Assembly (NCBI GenBank): GCA_963810525.1
Contig: CAWENB010000002.1
Coordinates: 186,001 to 250,000, forward strand
Source: JAICLK01 sp963810525
GTDB lineage: Bacteria > Patescibacteriota > Saccharimonadia > Saccharimonadales > UBA4665
Reading direction: 5' to 3'
Length of the DNA stretch: 64,000 nucleotides
Below are positions 35,367-43,542 of the stretch, piece after piece (position 1 is the stretch's first letter; each line of letters begins with the position of its first letter). The notes beneath the pieces were generated by a model. It saw only the letters and a list, made by a program, of their open reading frames with translations, was not told the origin of the DNA and ran no database searches. Position numbers and translations under genes: made by a program.

Positions 35367-36029
35367 TTATTTGCTTGATTCTACGTGGCGGAGTAATACA
35401 TTAATCATTGCAAAGTGCGGAGGAGTATTAGTTTCATTGTGTGTGGTTTGAATGATTTCAAAGTCATGCCCAAATAACGATTGAATTTCGTCAAGTCTGA
35501 AAAAATAATCGAAGCCAACTTCATCGCGAGCATTATCATAAGGATCGGTAATACGGCAATCATTTGCACTAAACTCTGTTAGTGTCAAATAGCCACCCAT
35601 CTTCAGAACACGCGTAATATTTTGGACATAACGAGGCCAATCTTTGGGGTAAATGTGATCTAAAACACTCCAATCCAAAATCACATCAAAGAAATCGTCT
35701 GGAAAATCTAATTCGAGCACATCCATGACTGCAAAGTGTGCAGCTGCAATGCCAGCTTTTTGGGCTCGTACTTTGGCTTCGTTGATAGGACGCTCCAGGA
35801 AATCTATTCCATATGAGTTGTAGCCGCGCCTCGCGAGCTCTAGGGTATGGCGCCCTTGTCCACAGCCAAGGTCTAGAGATGTGCCAGGCGCTGTCGTTTG
35901 CTGGATTATTCCTAAGAACTCAAGCAGCTGAGGGTCGGCTTCCATTGGCCAGCCGTATCCTGCGGCAATTCGTTGTTCGCCTAAATCATATGCCTGCTCA
36001 AAAAAATTTCGCTGCTTGCTCGTTGTCAT
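35367..36029 (-). CDS. Class I SAM-dependent methyltransferase (ubiE/tehB-like)
   Basis: The 220-residue protein has a full SAM-binding fold: motif I SLDLGCGQGRHTLELARRGY near residue 57, motif II YGIDFLERPINEAK, AHFAVMDVLELDFPDDFFDV, motif IV ILDWSVLDHIYPKDWP, and LKMGGYLTLTEFSAND. The pattern resembles tellurite-resistance/thiopurine type methyltransferases. The substrate is unknown. It is convergent with the hypothetical gene at 34298 and is read in the same direction as a glycosyltransferase ~240 bp upstream. Confidence 0.8.
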   Translation of the reverse strand: MTTSKQRNFFEQAYDLGEQRIAAGYGWPMEADPQLLEFLGIIQQTTAPGTSLDLGCGQGRHTLELARRGYNSYGIDFLERPINEAKVRAQKAGIAAAHFAVMDVLELDFPDDFFDVILDWSVLDHIYPKDWPRYVQNITRVLKMGGYLTLTEFSANDCRITDPYDNARDEVGFDYFFRLDEIQSLFGHDFEIIQTTHNETNTPPHFAMINVLLRHVESSK

Positions 36030-36272
36030 AGCACGCCAAAAGGTCCTACAATAAGCGTAGTCAAATATGTGCTAATAGTGTTGAAATAAATCACGGTAAT
36101 TCACCTCGCTTCCTGTCATTGGTCAGAATGTCACTGCATTATCCATAGTATAACTCGATATTAAGGCTTTCACTCCACTTTAGTTAATTACATTATTTCT
36201 GGAGTCTATCAGAATTTTTCGATAGTAATATTCGAAAAATGCGGTAGTCAATACGTTCCTTCGATAGTGATT

Positions 36273-37376
36273 TCAAGTCTGATCAATCACCCTTGCGATT
36301 GCCGATCGAAATGCAGCTTCGTAACCTCTTACCATCAACTCTATAGTAAACTTAGCGAGTACCCTGTTTCGACAAGCTGTCGGTGATATATCCGATACGT
36401 TAGCTATGGCTTCGACCATATCGTCGAGCGTATCTACTACAAACCCAGTACGTTCATGATCGATAACTTCGGGCATCGAGCCACGTCGGAGTGCAATTAC
36501 TGAGGCACCACAAGCATTTGCCTCAGCCGCAGTAAGTCCAAAAGTTTCATCCCATTGAATTGGCATTAAGAAAGCTTTAGCATGCTGATAATATGGAGTT
36601 AATAATCTGCGGGGTATATGCCCTAAGTAGCGAATCTGATCATTAAGATAAGGCGCAATATTAGTATCAAAGTAAGACTGATTGTCTGGAGTAACTGGCC
36701 CTATGATATCAAGACCGTTGCCTGATGCTAATGCGACGGCTACCGCCTCTTTAACTCCTTTATCCGGAACAATCCTGCCGACAAATAGAAGTCGATCACT
36801 GCGTTTTATATCTGGGTCAAGCGTAAATAAGCTGGGATCAATACCGTTATAAACTGTCGCAATATAGGGTAATTCTGGGGCACTGAGGCGTTGGAAATTT
36901 GATAGAGATACAAAGAATTGATTTGCGGTTAGGTATCTTTCAAGTGTGGTTCGCTGCAGCTCATCGATAGGATCATGCAGGGTGTATATGACGGGCACCA
37001 TCGGATAATCTGCAACGTATGGCAACGCCACTTCCGGACGATGAAAGTGAAGCAAGTCATACATGCCTTTTTTGGCACGTCGAAACATTTCTGCAGAGTA
37101 ATATTGATCAGCCAGGGCAAGCGTGTTAGCTGCGTGCAAGCCCGGGTTCGATAAGAGAGACATGCCTTCATCATAGTTTGATGCAAGTGCCGTCTGGCCC
37201 AGCGTAACTAACTTCGACTTTCGCGTCTGCGATCCCTCAACTGCATAGAAATCAACTTCATGACCGTGATCAACTAGACCATCGCATATTTCGAGCGCCA
37301 AATCGCAGGGCGTACACGCGATGTCAGGCGGGGCTGGTGCAGTTATGCAGCCTTTGTACTCTGTGGCAACACGCAT
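36273..37376 (-). CDS. Glycosyltransferase family 4 (GT-B)
   Basis: GT4 enzymes move sugars from NDP-sugars, usually to lipids, polysaccharides or small molecules. The 367-residue protein has the N-terminal acceptor domain (MRVATEYKGCITAPAPPDIA, then CDLALEICDGLVDHGHEVDF), a linker, and the donor domain with RLLFVGRIVPDKGVKEAVAV. The EX7E motif is in WDETFGLTAAEANACGASVI, followed by GSMPEVIDHERTGFVV. The N-terminal Gly-rich loop is altered (APAPPDIACTP in place of a simple GG). A consensus promoter (TTGACA, 17 bp, TTAAAT) ends 6 nt before the ATG, so the mRNA looks leaderless. Confidence 0.85.
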   Translation of the reverse strand: MRVATEYKGCITAPAPPDIACTPCDLALEICDGLVDHGHEVDFYAVEGSQTRKSKLVTLGQTALASNYDEGMSLLSNPGLHAANTLALADQYYSAEMFRRAKKGMYDLLHFHRPEVALPYVADYPMVPVIYTLHDPIDELQRTTLERYLTANQFFVSLSNFQRLSAPELPYIATVYNGIDPSLFTLDPDIKRSDRLLFVGRIVPDKGVKEAVAVALASGNGLDIIGPVTPDNQSYFDTNIAPYLNDQIRYLGHIPRRLLTPYYQHAKAFLMPIQWDETFGLTAAEANACGASVIALRRGSMPEVIDHERTGFVVDTLDDMVEAIANVSDISPTACRNRVLAKFTIELMVRGYEAAFRSAIARVIDQT

Positions 37377-37382
37377 TAGGAT

Positions 37383-37411
37383 ATTTAAGTAATAAGCAAA
37401 ATACTTGTCAA
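37383..37411 (-). promoter_or_regulatory. Promoter of the GT4 gene (leaderless arrangement)
   Basis: On the minus strand TTGACA (37411-37406) and TTAAAT (37388-37383) are 17 bp apart. The -10 ends 6 nt before the ATG, leaving no room for a ribosome binding site. Confidence 0.7.
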
Positions 37412-37910
37412 ATAAACGAAAAAAAATCCATGGGGATGAGTAATGTCTTTACAGTAACTCCTCTACATTCTTAAACGTAAATTGCCCCGCACTCACGGCC
37501 GCAATATTTTAAAACCCATTTGCCTTAGCCCCGATAAGAACCTAATCACTTAAAAGTCGGTATGCCCGCCAGGCCGTACCGGCTTCCAAGCCATTTATTC
37601 AAGCCTTCGTTAGGCGAATAACGATATCTGTTTGTAGCCGTTTACTTTACCGTGAATGGTTTAAAATCATCTGAAGCCCATTTAAGAAATTGCCTTAATA
37701 TATGCGGGGGCCGTGTCATTTCATTTTGTATCTAATGAATTAGACTCTCACTGGCACGGTCACGTAAGCTGAATACCGAGAAAATTCAGCTCGTAAAAGT
37801 AATTTGTATTACATGATCGTTTGGATGGCTTTACGCGGGTTTAACCGTTTCCAGCTCTAAACTAGATTAATTAAGATACCTTCAATGGGTTTAGTTTCAA
37901 ATAGTATTTG

Positions 37911-37961
37911 ATCTTCCGACCATTTCAGAAAGTGATCATATGAATGTCGTTCAAGACCACC
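37911..37961 (-). repeat. Dispersed ~50 bp repeat, copy R1
   Basis: On the minus strand this copy reads as GGLERHSYDHFLKWSED, followed in frame by a further ~20 codons to a TAG. Related copies lie at 39080, 41310, 42718 and 61127. R1 is within a 750-bp region (37412-38124) between the GT4 gene and the EamA gene that otherwise holds no gene I can support. Confidence 0.65.
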
Positions 37962-38124
37962 AAAATAAGTAACATTTAACGAGTTTTGCTAGTTTATTGT
38001 ATAGTCAAAATATTGTATGTAACGCTTCTGATTATTAGGGTTCAGGTCAATTCATCCATATAGCCACCAATAAGGCCCTTGCAAGACCCGAGCGGTAAAG
38101 ATGTCATCGAAACCCAGGATATTG

Positions 38125-39033
38125 TCAGGACAGTTGCACAGCCTCGTTGAAACTTTTCTTTGCCGGTAAACTAACTAAGACCGCTGAAGCGAGTGTAAAC
38201 ATACCTCCAACAAAGACATTTCTCGGAATATTCTCCCCGAGTAATAAATAGGCAAATAAAGGGCTAAATATTAATTCGCTAGATACTATTATGCTTCCCA
38301 AGTGTAGATTGGTGTACTTATAGCCAACCAAAAAAAGAGCCATTATCGCTAGAGTAGCGAGACCTACCAGAATTCCCGCCAATAATTCATAACCATGGAG
38401 AATGGGCAGTACAGTGGCATGTGAGTGGCCCAATATAAATAGAACAATAACTGTGCCCGCTAAGCTTTGTAGCATCAATAGACTTAGTTTATCCGTCGCG
38501 CCACTAACATGCTTCTGGTAGCCTGAAGCAACTGCTTCAATAAGGCCAGAAAGTAAACCAAGGAGGAGGCCTGTCGATAGCTCAAAGCCATGAAAAGGAT
38601 CAGTAAAAGCAAGGATTGAGATTACGGCCGCAGCAAACGCGAAAGCTTTGTATGTATCCAATTTTTCATGAAAAAATATGCGGCCGATAACAAATTGGGC
38701 GATAACTAGTGACGCAAAAAAAGAGAAAGAGGCAACTGCTACGGAAGTATGAAACAGGGCCACTGTATAGATGATCGTTGCGGCTGGGAAAGTAATTAAA
38801 AAGATTATAAGTACACTGATGTCGACATGCTTGAACTTTATCTTTCTACCAGTCACTAGCATTATTACTATTGCCGCCAGGCAAGCAATACCAAAACGAT
38901 ATTCAATAACCTGGTAAGCATTTATAGACCTACCTAGGTATTTTGTTGCGCTGCCAAGCAGCCCATATAGAATGCCGACAGATAACAGGCTAGATGGACC
39001 AATAATTTCTAAAGCTAACGGTGTCTTCTTCAT
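38125..39033 (-). CDS. EamA/DMT-family transporter
   Basis: An integral membrane protein of ~302 residues with about ten hydrophobic helices in two EamA halves, typical of drug/metabolite exporters. Helices begin with SSLLSVGILYGLLGSATKYLG, and conserved EamA features include YQVIEYRFGIACLAAIVIML, FFHEKLDTYKAFAFAAAVISI and, in the second half, SELIFSPLFAYLLLGENIPR. I chose MKKTPLALEIIGPSS (39033), because a TATAAT is 21 nt upstream of it and the upstream in-frame Met codons would precede or overlap that box. The substrate is unknown; it could export a product of the nearby biosynthetic genes. Confidence 0.82.
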   Translation of the reverse strand: MKKTPLALEIIGPSSLLSVGILYGLLGSATKYLGRSINAYQVIEYRFGIACLAAIVIMLVTGRKIKFKHVDISVLIIFLITFPAATIIYTVALFHTSVAVASFSFFASLVIAQFVIGRIFFHEKLDTYKAFAFAAAVISILAFTDPFHGFELSTGLLLGLLSGLIEAVASGYQKHVSGATDKLSLLMLQSLAGTVIVLFILGHSHATVLPILHGYELLAGILVGLATLAIMALFLVGYKYTNLHLGSIIVSSELIFSPLFAYLLLGENIPRNVFVGGMFTLASAVLVSLPAKKSFNEAVQLS

Positions 39034-39079
39034 AGTAGGCTGCGCATTTGGCTCATTATATCTCATATGTTTTGACAAT

Positions 39080-39131
39080 CTCATCTAGCCATTTCAGTAG
39101 GTGTACGTGTGAATGTCATTCAGGTCCCAAC
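39080..39131 (-). repeat. Dispersed ~50 bp repeat, copy R2
   Basis: On the minus strand it encodes HSHVHLLKWLDEIV after an in-frame TGA, so it is a damaged version of the coding-like repeat. It lies between the EamA gene and the antitoxin pseudogene. Confidence 0.6.
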
Positions 39132-39151
39132 AAAACTCGACAAATTCGACT

Positions 39152-39463
39152 TTATTTTATCTTCAGTTCTTTTTGATCCTCGGCAAAATCATGCACCAAA
39201 GCTCCACGTAATGTTTGGTATGGAATATTATTCCGTTTAGCCTTAGCTTTGATCTTAATCAGGTCTAACTGATTAATCCGTAGAGTTATCGGCTTAGAGG
39301 TGTGCAGTTGGCGATACCGGCCTGCCGCTTCTTCAAGCATTTTCTTAGTGCCCTTAAAGTCAGGGCTCTCCACAAAATCACCCTATTCGAGCGCTGCTTC
39401 CAATAGTCGTTCTTCCTCGTCTAACACGAGGTCTGAAAATGGATCGTTCATATTACTAGGCAT
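39152..39463 (-). pseudogene. RHH antitoxin (CopG/BrnA-like) with in-frame TAG
   Basis: The ATG at 39463 overlaps the end of the toxin gene by 8 bases. The protein begins MPSNMNDPFSDLVLDEEERL and reaches LLEAALE, where a TAG (39385-39383) interrupts it. The frame continues as GDFVESPDFKGTKKMLEEAA and the DNA-binding and helix part LRINQLDLIKIKAKAKRNNI, IPYQTLRGALVHDFAED, to a normal stop. A Lys codon would be expected at the TAG. A GTG downstream (MESPDF...) could give a 73-residue protein with the conserved half. So either the antitoxin is lost, or the short form suffices. Confidence 0.75.
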
Positions 39464-39752
39464 AGTTGTCTCCTTTTATATACTTTTTCGTCAAGGTTCT
39501 GCATTGATAGGCGGTCTTTAAAATTATTTCATTCTGTTGCGGATTAATTACATAGGGAACCGCATAGGCATACCTCTTGATTCTCGCTACGTACAGCCGT
39601 TGATTTGAGCGTTTTTGACTAGGGTGTGCAATGTCAGCCAACAAATCTCCTATGCTAATAGCATCTATGCTTTCTTCAAAGCTCACACCACGCGTGGCTT
39701 TCAGCAATTGGTTCTTCTCTTCATTAAAAAATAATATTGAAAGCCATAACAT
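39456..39752 (-). CDS. Type II toxin (BrnT-like family)
   Basis: A 98-residue protein of the family that pairs with CopG-like antitoxins. Characteristic parts are FFNEEKNQLLKATRGVSFEE, AISIGDLLADIAHP, NQRLYVARIKRYAYAVPYVI and LKTAYQCRTLTKKY. Such toxins are RNases of the RelE/BrnT group that inhibit translation. The stop codon region overlaps the antitoxin start by 8 bases, the usual toxin-first order. The antitoxin is interrupted, so continued presence of an intact toxin would be surprising if it is active; the toxin may also be impaired or be held by other antitoxins. Confidence 0.75.
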   Translation of the reverse strand: MLWLSILFFNEEKNQLLKATRGVSFEESIDAISIGDLLADIAHPSQKRSNQRLYVARIKRYAYAVPYVINPQQNEIILKTAYQCRTLTKKYIKGDNYA

Positions 39753-39888
39753 TTATATTTAGGAAATGTACATCATTTATCAATACATACTATCTGTCTG
39801 TGATACTTTAGTCGAGCTAGTCCATAAACGATCGAATTTCACAGATACATATCCTATCGAACTAGCTATCAAAGATTATATTCCCGTA

Positions 39889-39914
39889 CTGCCATCCCCA
39901 CCAATCCGGACGTT
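39889..39914 (-). repeat. Partial relative of the dispersed repeat (R6)
   Basis: On the minus strand AACGTCCGGATTGGTGGGG is shared with copy R3 except for a base or two, but then the sequence diverges (GDGSTGI then stop). It lies in a 390-bp gene-free stretch (39753-40138). Confidence 0.45.
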
Positions 39915-40000
39915 ATTTTCCTTAACATCCAAAAAACTTCGGTAGAACGGGCTCACTCGGGTGTTTAGTATAGCCCGGGATCCTAGCACTCCTCTTTTAG

Positions 40001-40022
40001 TGTAGGTTAGTACTTACCTACA
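40001..40022. promoter_or_regulatory. 22-bp palindrome resembling a metalloregulator box
   Basis: TGTAGGT and ACCTACA flank TAGTACTT; the outer 7 bp and the central AGTACT are symmetrical, with only one mismatched pair. The core TAGGTTAG...CTTACCTA resembles DtxR/IdeR/MntR operators, with 2 rather than 1 central base. It lies downstream of the metal-binding protein gene, not at a promoter I can see. Confidence 0.4.
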
Positions 40023-40066
40023 TAGGCAAGATACCAGTACTCGTAAGCTCTCTGATGCGGCAAGAA

Positions 40067-40086
40067 GTAAGATCGACCGATCTTAC
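40067..40086 (-). terminator. Perfect 20-bp inverted repeat after the metal-binding protein gene
   Basis: GTAAGATCG and CGATCTTAC are separated by AC. In the direction of the gene at 40139-41053 it is followed by TTCTT. It may be a transcription terminator; a regulator site is also possible. Confidence 0.45.
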
Positions 40087-40138
40087 ACGGTTGCTACGGG
40101 AAAAACGAGTTGAACTAGACCACCGAGTAAGTGTCTAC

Positions 40139-41053
40139 CTACTGTCCAAGCGCATTCGCATTGAGCGCATTCTCGAGATCAATTAGTTCCGCATTCATCC
40201 ATACTTCAAAGCTCGTATTTGGCGGCTGAATCGTCTCAGTAACTCCTATGATAGGAATATTCTGTTGTGCGGCGAGTTGTTTGATGCTGTTAGTAAGTGG
40301 GGTGACCGTCTGCTCATTATATGCGAGAACCTTAGGTTGGCCACTTTGCAGTTGTTGCTGGAACTGCACAATACTAACGGTTGGCGGATCGTTGCCTTCC
40401 GCTACTGCCTGAATAAATGCCGGAGGAGATATGAGGTTAAGTCCGGCGGCGGTCGCTAAGTATGCAAAAATATCTTCGGTTGCTGCAACTTTTGTGCCAG
40501 TATACTGTTTTTTAATTGTTGCAATACGATTCTGGTAGGGCGCAAGTTTGCTCTGGAGCGTCTTATACTGCGCCTGGAAGTAGGCCTTATCTGACGGATC
40601 GATTGAAATAAGGTTTTGTTCCATTTTACCAATAGCATCATTGACGAATGCTGGGTTATACCAAAGATGGGGATTATCGCCCTCTTTCTTGCCGACAAGA
40701 TCACCAACGTTGAGTACTTTCCGTTTACTATTCTGACCTGCATTCAGTAATTTGGTTGCCCAGCTGTCATAACCAACGCCATTGATAATCACGTAGTTAG
40801 CGGTTGCCATTGCCCGGGCATCAGCCGTATTACTCTCGTACTCATGCGGGTCAGCATTCGGATCGGAGACGATAGACAATACATGCACCTTATTGCCACC
40901 AATCTGCGACACGAGACTTCCCCAGAAGTTTTCGGCAGCTACCACTTGGATTGTTTTGGTATTGGAACTGGGTTGTCTGCTTGTCTTGTTTAGCCCAATG
41001 GCCAGAGCGACGATGGCGACAAATGCGACGGCGAACAGTAATGTCTTCTTCAC
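40139..41053 (-). CDS. Metal ABC transporter substrate-binding protein (ZnuA/TroA family)
   Basis: The 304-residue protein begins with a membrane anchor (residues ~5-21, LLFAVAFVAIVALAIGL) without a lipobox Cys. Family blocks include VVAAENFWGSLVSQIGGNKV, the metal-site region SDPNADPHEYESN (His), NGVGYDSWATKLL, NPHLWYNPAFVNDAI (second His), TEDIFAYLATAAGL and LAYNEQTVTPLTNSI. The residues at the last two ligand positions are Glu rather than His and Asp, so the ion may be different from zinc. The start is GTG. No permease or ATPase gene is adjacent, so it must work with partners elsewhere or be an orphan. It has a palindromic operator upstream. Confidence 0.82.
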   Translation of the reverse strand: MKKTLLFAVAFVAIVALAIGLNKTSRQPSSNTKTIQVVAAENFWGSLVSQIGGNKVHVLSIVSDPNADPHEYESNTADARAMATANYVIINGVGYDSWATKLLNAGQNSKRKVLNVGDLVGKKEGDNPHLWYNPAFVNDAIGKMEQNLISIDPSDKAYFQAQYKTLQSKLAPYQNRIATIKKQYTGTKVAATEDIFAYLATAAGLNLISPPAFIQAVAEGNDPPTVSIVQFQQQLQSGQPKVLAYNEQTVTPLTNSIKQLAAQQNIPIIGVTETIQPPNTSFEVWMNAELIDLENALNANALGQ

Positions 41054-41114
41054 GGTAGAACCTATCCTTTTAAATATGGCGCAATTGTATGGGTGACTCG
41101 ACTATATTGCAAAT

Positions 41115-41152
41115 CAGTCGCAGTAATAATACTTACTTGCGACTGCGTCGCA
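41115..41152 (-). promoter_or_regulatory. Palindromic operator upstream of the metal-binding protein gene
   Basis: CAGTCGCA (41115-41122) and TGCGACTG (41138-41145) are perfect inverted arms around 15 bp. A third arm GTCGCA (41147-41152) makes a second palindrome (TGCGAC, 3 bp, GTCGCA) with the middle arm. GTAA/TTAC lie symmetrically inside the spacer. A TATTAT within the spacer can serve as -10 for the gene, so a bound regulator would block it. A metal-responsive repressor is a reasonable inference from the target gene. Confidence 0.65.
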
Positions 41153-41309
41153 TAAATACAAGCAAAGTGCAACAAAGTTGCTCGCTTCACGCTCTATTGA
41201 AGTTAATCTGACGTAGAATTTCATGTGCACTTAGAGTATCGAATGAAACCGCTAGTTTTTGTGTTAGATAGTTGAGGAGAAATATCACCTCAGTCAATCC
41301 ATTCGACGA

Positions 41310-41374
41310 TCTCATCCAACCATTTCAACAAGTGTTCGTATAAATGTCGTTCCAGCCCACCAATCCGGACATTG
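41310..41374 (-). repeat. Dispersed ~50 bp repeat, copy R3
   Basis: On the minus strand it encodes NVRIGG then GLERHLYEHLLKWLDEIV and EWID before TGA, the most complete copy. The region 41153-41588 around it has no other gene I can support. A GAGGAGA ribosome binding site at its end belongs to the next gene. Confidence 0.7.
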
Positions 41375-41588
41375 CTCCATAATATTCTCAAACCACACCA
41401 GTAGTTGCGATAGTTTCTAGTTATCGAGTAATCTTTTAAATTGACCAGGTTGAGCGGCCTTTACGAACATAATCTAGGTGTATAGATTTCGATATTATGG
41501 AGCCACAGATATTCAATACTAGTTGTACTTGACACAACAAATTTTCCATAATACCATAAGCAATATCATTTGTGATGAGGAGAGTAGC

Positions 41589-42626
41589 ATGTCAGTAAAA
41601 TTCATAGTTCGATCAGTACAAAAACTATTAGATCATCGGATTTTAAACAAATGTAAAACACTCATTTTGGCGATTGTATTATGCATACCGTTTACAATTT
41701 CGGGCTTAGCTTTTGCAGCTCCGTCAACCGTGAACTTTTCGCTAACTGTTGCTGACCTTAATGCCGGAAAGGCAAACGCAACCGCATTAGAGACGACAGG
41801 TGGAACATCACTCGGTAGTTGTCAGAATTTATCATCTACTGCACTTTACAAAACGTGTACGATATCGGTTCCGGTGAATACGGGAATCCTCGCTGTAGCT
41901 CAACCGGCGCCTGGTGAATCCTGGAAATTATCTGTTGGTGGTGGATGCTTAAATGCAACAGGTCCGGTATGTCATATACAAGTTGGCACAAGTAACGTGA
42001 GTCTGTTAGAAGGATTTGGTACCGCAACTTCCCGAGCAAGTATTTCAGCGTTAACGTATAAGCCTGGTACATCGGGACTTCCGATTGCGCTAGGACAATC
42101 TCCGACGCTGTCGCCGTATAATTTTGATAAATATCCGCTCACAGTCAATGGATCCGGTTTCCCGGCAAATTCGCCAGCGACTTTGAGTGACAATGGAAAG
42201 CTTGTAGCAACGGGTTCCAGTGATCCGAATGGTGTCGTTTCGTTTACATATCAACCGCAGAGCGAGTCACAACTATACAGAAAACTAGTAGTTGGTGTTG
42301 CCGGTCAAACGGCTACGACAGACGTATACAACTCTCTAATTTACTATGAAGTGCAAAGTACTCCCACGGCTGGTACGGCGACCTTTACGATCACTGAAAC
42401 GGATATGGACAGCACGGTCGATAATTATTTTCAATTCAATAACAACGCTCCCGTACCAGTATCGTTTACTAACGGGAATGCTTCTCAGGGTTACGCTCAA
42501 ATTGTAACTCCGAACTACGTTTGCCAACCGGGGACGAATAATACGTTTACTCTCTATGGCACGCGAGGGGACGGAACCACGGGCAAATTTACCTACAGTA
42601 TTCCGTTTACCGGAGTAAGTTGCTGA
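41589..42626 (+). CDS. Secreted protein of unknown function
   Basis: The start MSKFI-type ATG at 41589 (MSVKFIVRSVQKLLDHRI) was chosen over 41523 because a GAGGAGAG site precedes it. A basic N-terminus and hydrophobic stretch (LILAIVLCIPFTISGLAFA) ending AFA-A form a signal peptide of ~45 residues. The mature part is Ser/Thr/Gly/Asn-rich and beta-like, with repeated short blocks (TVNGSGFPANSPATLSDNGK, GVVSFTYQPQ) of Ig-like appearance, and four Cys that could form disulphides (LGSCQNL, KTCTIS, GGGCLN, PVCHIQ). It is probably a cell-surface or exported protein. No enzyme motif seen. Confidence 0.6.
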   Translation: MSVKFIVRSVQKLLDHRILNKCKTLILAIVLCIPFTISGLAFAAPSTVNFSLTVADLNAGKANATALETTGGTSLGSCQNLSSTALYKTCTISVPVNTGILAVAQPAPGESWKLSVGGGCLNATGPVCHIQVGTSNVSLLEGFGTATSRASISALTYKPGTSGLPIALGQSPTLSPYNFDKYPLTVNGSGFPANSPATLSDNGKLVATGSSDPNGVVSFTYQPQSESQLYRKLVVGVAGQTATTDVYNSLIYYEVQSTPTAGTATFTITETDMDSTVDNYFQFNNNAPVPVSFTNGNASQGYAQIVTPNYVCQPGTNNTFTLYGTRGDGTTGKFTYSIPFTGVSC

Positions 42627-42668
42627 TTGTTGTAAAGGCAGATCCAGCCCTATAATTTGGAAGATTTA

Positions 42669-42698
42669 ACCGGCAGGTTTCTTAAATAACCTGCCGGT
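42669..42698. terminator. 11-bp perfect hairpin after the secreted protein gene
   Basis: ACCGGCAGGTT (42669-42679) and AACCTGCCGGT (42688-42698) pair completely around an 8-nt loop. It is 43 bp after the stop. It lacks a strong T-run, so it may be a bidirectional terminator or an mRNA-stabilising stem. Confidence 0.55.
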
Positions 42699-42717
42699 AA
42701 TTAATAGTTTGGTATTC

Positions 42718-42766
42718 CGTCCAACAGTTTCAGTGGGTGTTCGTATGAATGTCGTTCCAGTCCACC
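42718..42766 (-). repeat. Dispersed ~50 bp repeat, copy R4
   Basis: On the minus strand it reads GGLERHSYEHPLKLLDG followed by IPNY and a stop. It lies between the secreted protein gene and the BrnT/BrnA pair. Confidence 0.65.
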
Positions 42767-42862
42767 ACGAGCTTATTGCCGCCATGATGGAGATTTTTGA
42801 AATGATGCCCATATCAATCAGTCTACTTGAAACATGTATATGATAGGAATGTACTAAGTATC

Positions 42863-43159
42863 ATGCGGATATTACCCGAACCGATCATATTCCAGTGGGA
42901 TGATGACAATATCCAAAAGAACCTAAAGAAGCATAACGTCGCCACTCAAGAAGCTGAGGAAATATTTGTGCTTGAACCCTTCTTAATTAACGAAGACTTA
43001 AAGCATGCCACGCACAAAGAGCAGCGTTTTAACGGTTTAGACCAAACCAGAGGAAAGAGAAAACTATTTGTAGCGTTTACAGTTAGAAGTGGTCAAGTAA
43101 GGATCATATCCGTCCGCGATATGAAGAAAAAGGAAAGGAAGCACTATGAAGAATCTTAA
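42863..43159 (+). CDS. brnT: BrnT-family toxin
   Basis: BrnT toxins are ribonucleases of type II toxin-antitoxin systems. The 98-residue protein shows the family start FQWDDDNIQKNLKKHNVATQ (compare F-W-D-x-x-K-x-x-x-N-x-x-K-H), then EEIFVLEPFLINED, RFNGLDQTRGKRKLFVAFTV and the C-terminal RIISVRDMKKKERKHYE. I chose MRILPEPIIFQW (42863) over the TTG at 42827, because the shorter form has the normal family length. It overlaps the antitoxin ORF by 14 bases. Confidence 0.85.
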   Translation: MRILPEPIIFQWDDDNIQKNLKKHNVATQEAEEIFVLEPFLINEDLKHATHKEQRFNGLDQTRGKRKLFVAFTVRSGQVRIISVRDMKKKERKHYEES

Positions 43160-43463
43160 GCCGATCCCAGATTTCAAAAGCCCGGAGGAAGAGGCGACTT
43201 TCTGGGTTACTCACGATTCAAGTGATTACATTGATTGGTCAAAGGCGGAGAAGGCGATCTTTCCGAATCTCAAGTTGTCTACCGAATCTATCTCTTTGCG
43301 ACTGCCAAGCCCACTACTTGCGCATATCAAAGAGTTGGCAAATGAAAAGGATGTACCCTATCAGTCGCTTATGAAGGTATACCTCAGTGATCGTGTCGAA
43401 CACGAGTTGAAAGCAATTCACGACTTGATGATCTCTCTTCGTTGGTGCCTAGTAGCTTCCTGA
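43146..43463 (+). CDS. brnA: BrnA/CopG-like antitoxin
   Basis: The partner of the preceding toxin. Conserved parts are PDFKSPEEEATFWVTHDSSD, IDWSKAEKAIFPNLKLSTES and the ribbon-helix-helix ISLRLPSPLLAHIKELANEK plus DVPYQSLMKVYLSDRV. The start has a GGAAAGGAAG ribosome binding site inside the toxin gene, giving coupled translation. The last ~15 residues (ISLRWCLVAS) are atypical and the gene is followed by a decayed IS66 segment, so the C-terminus may be altered. Confidence 0.85.
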   Translation: MKNLKPIPDFKSPEEEATFWVTHDSSDYIDWSKAEKAIFPNLKLSTESISLRLPSPLLAHIKELANEKDVPYQSLMKVYLSDRVEHELKAIHDLMISLRWCLVAS

Positions 43464-43542
43464 TCTCTTTGACATCAACATCAAGATCTTCTGATAAGGT
43501 TATATTCCAATTCTGCCGTCCTCACCATTGTCGTAGTAATAA

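Noticed and set aside
37911..42766. Integron cassette array with attC sites
   Set aside because: The repeats lack the paired inverted core sites (RYYYAAC and GTTRRRY) and any strong internal palindrome, and no integron integrase is present.
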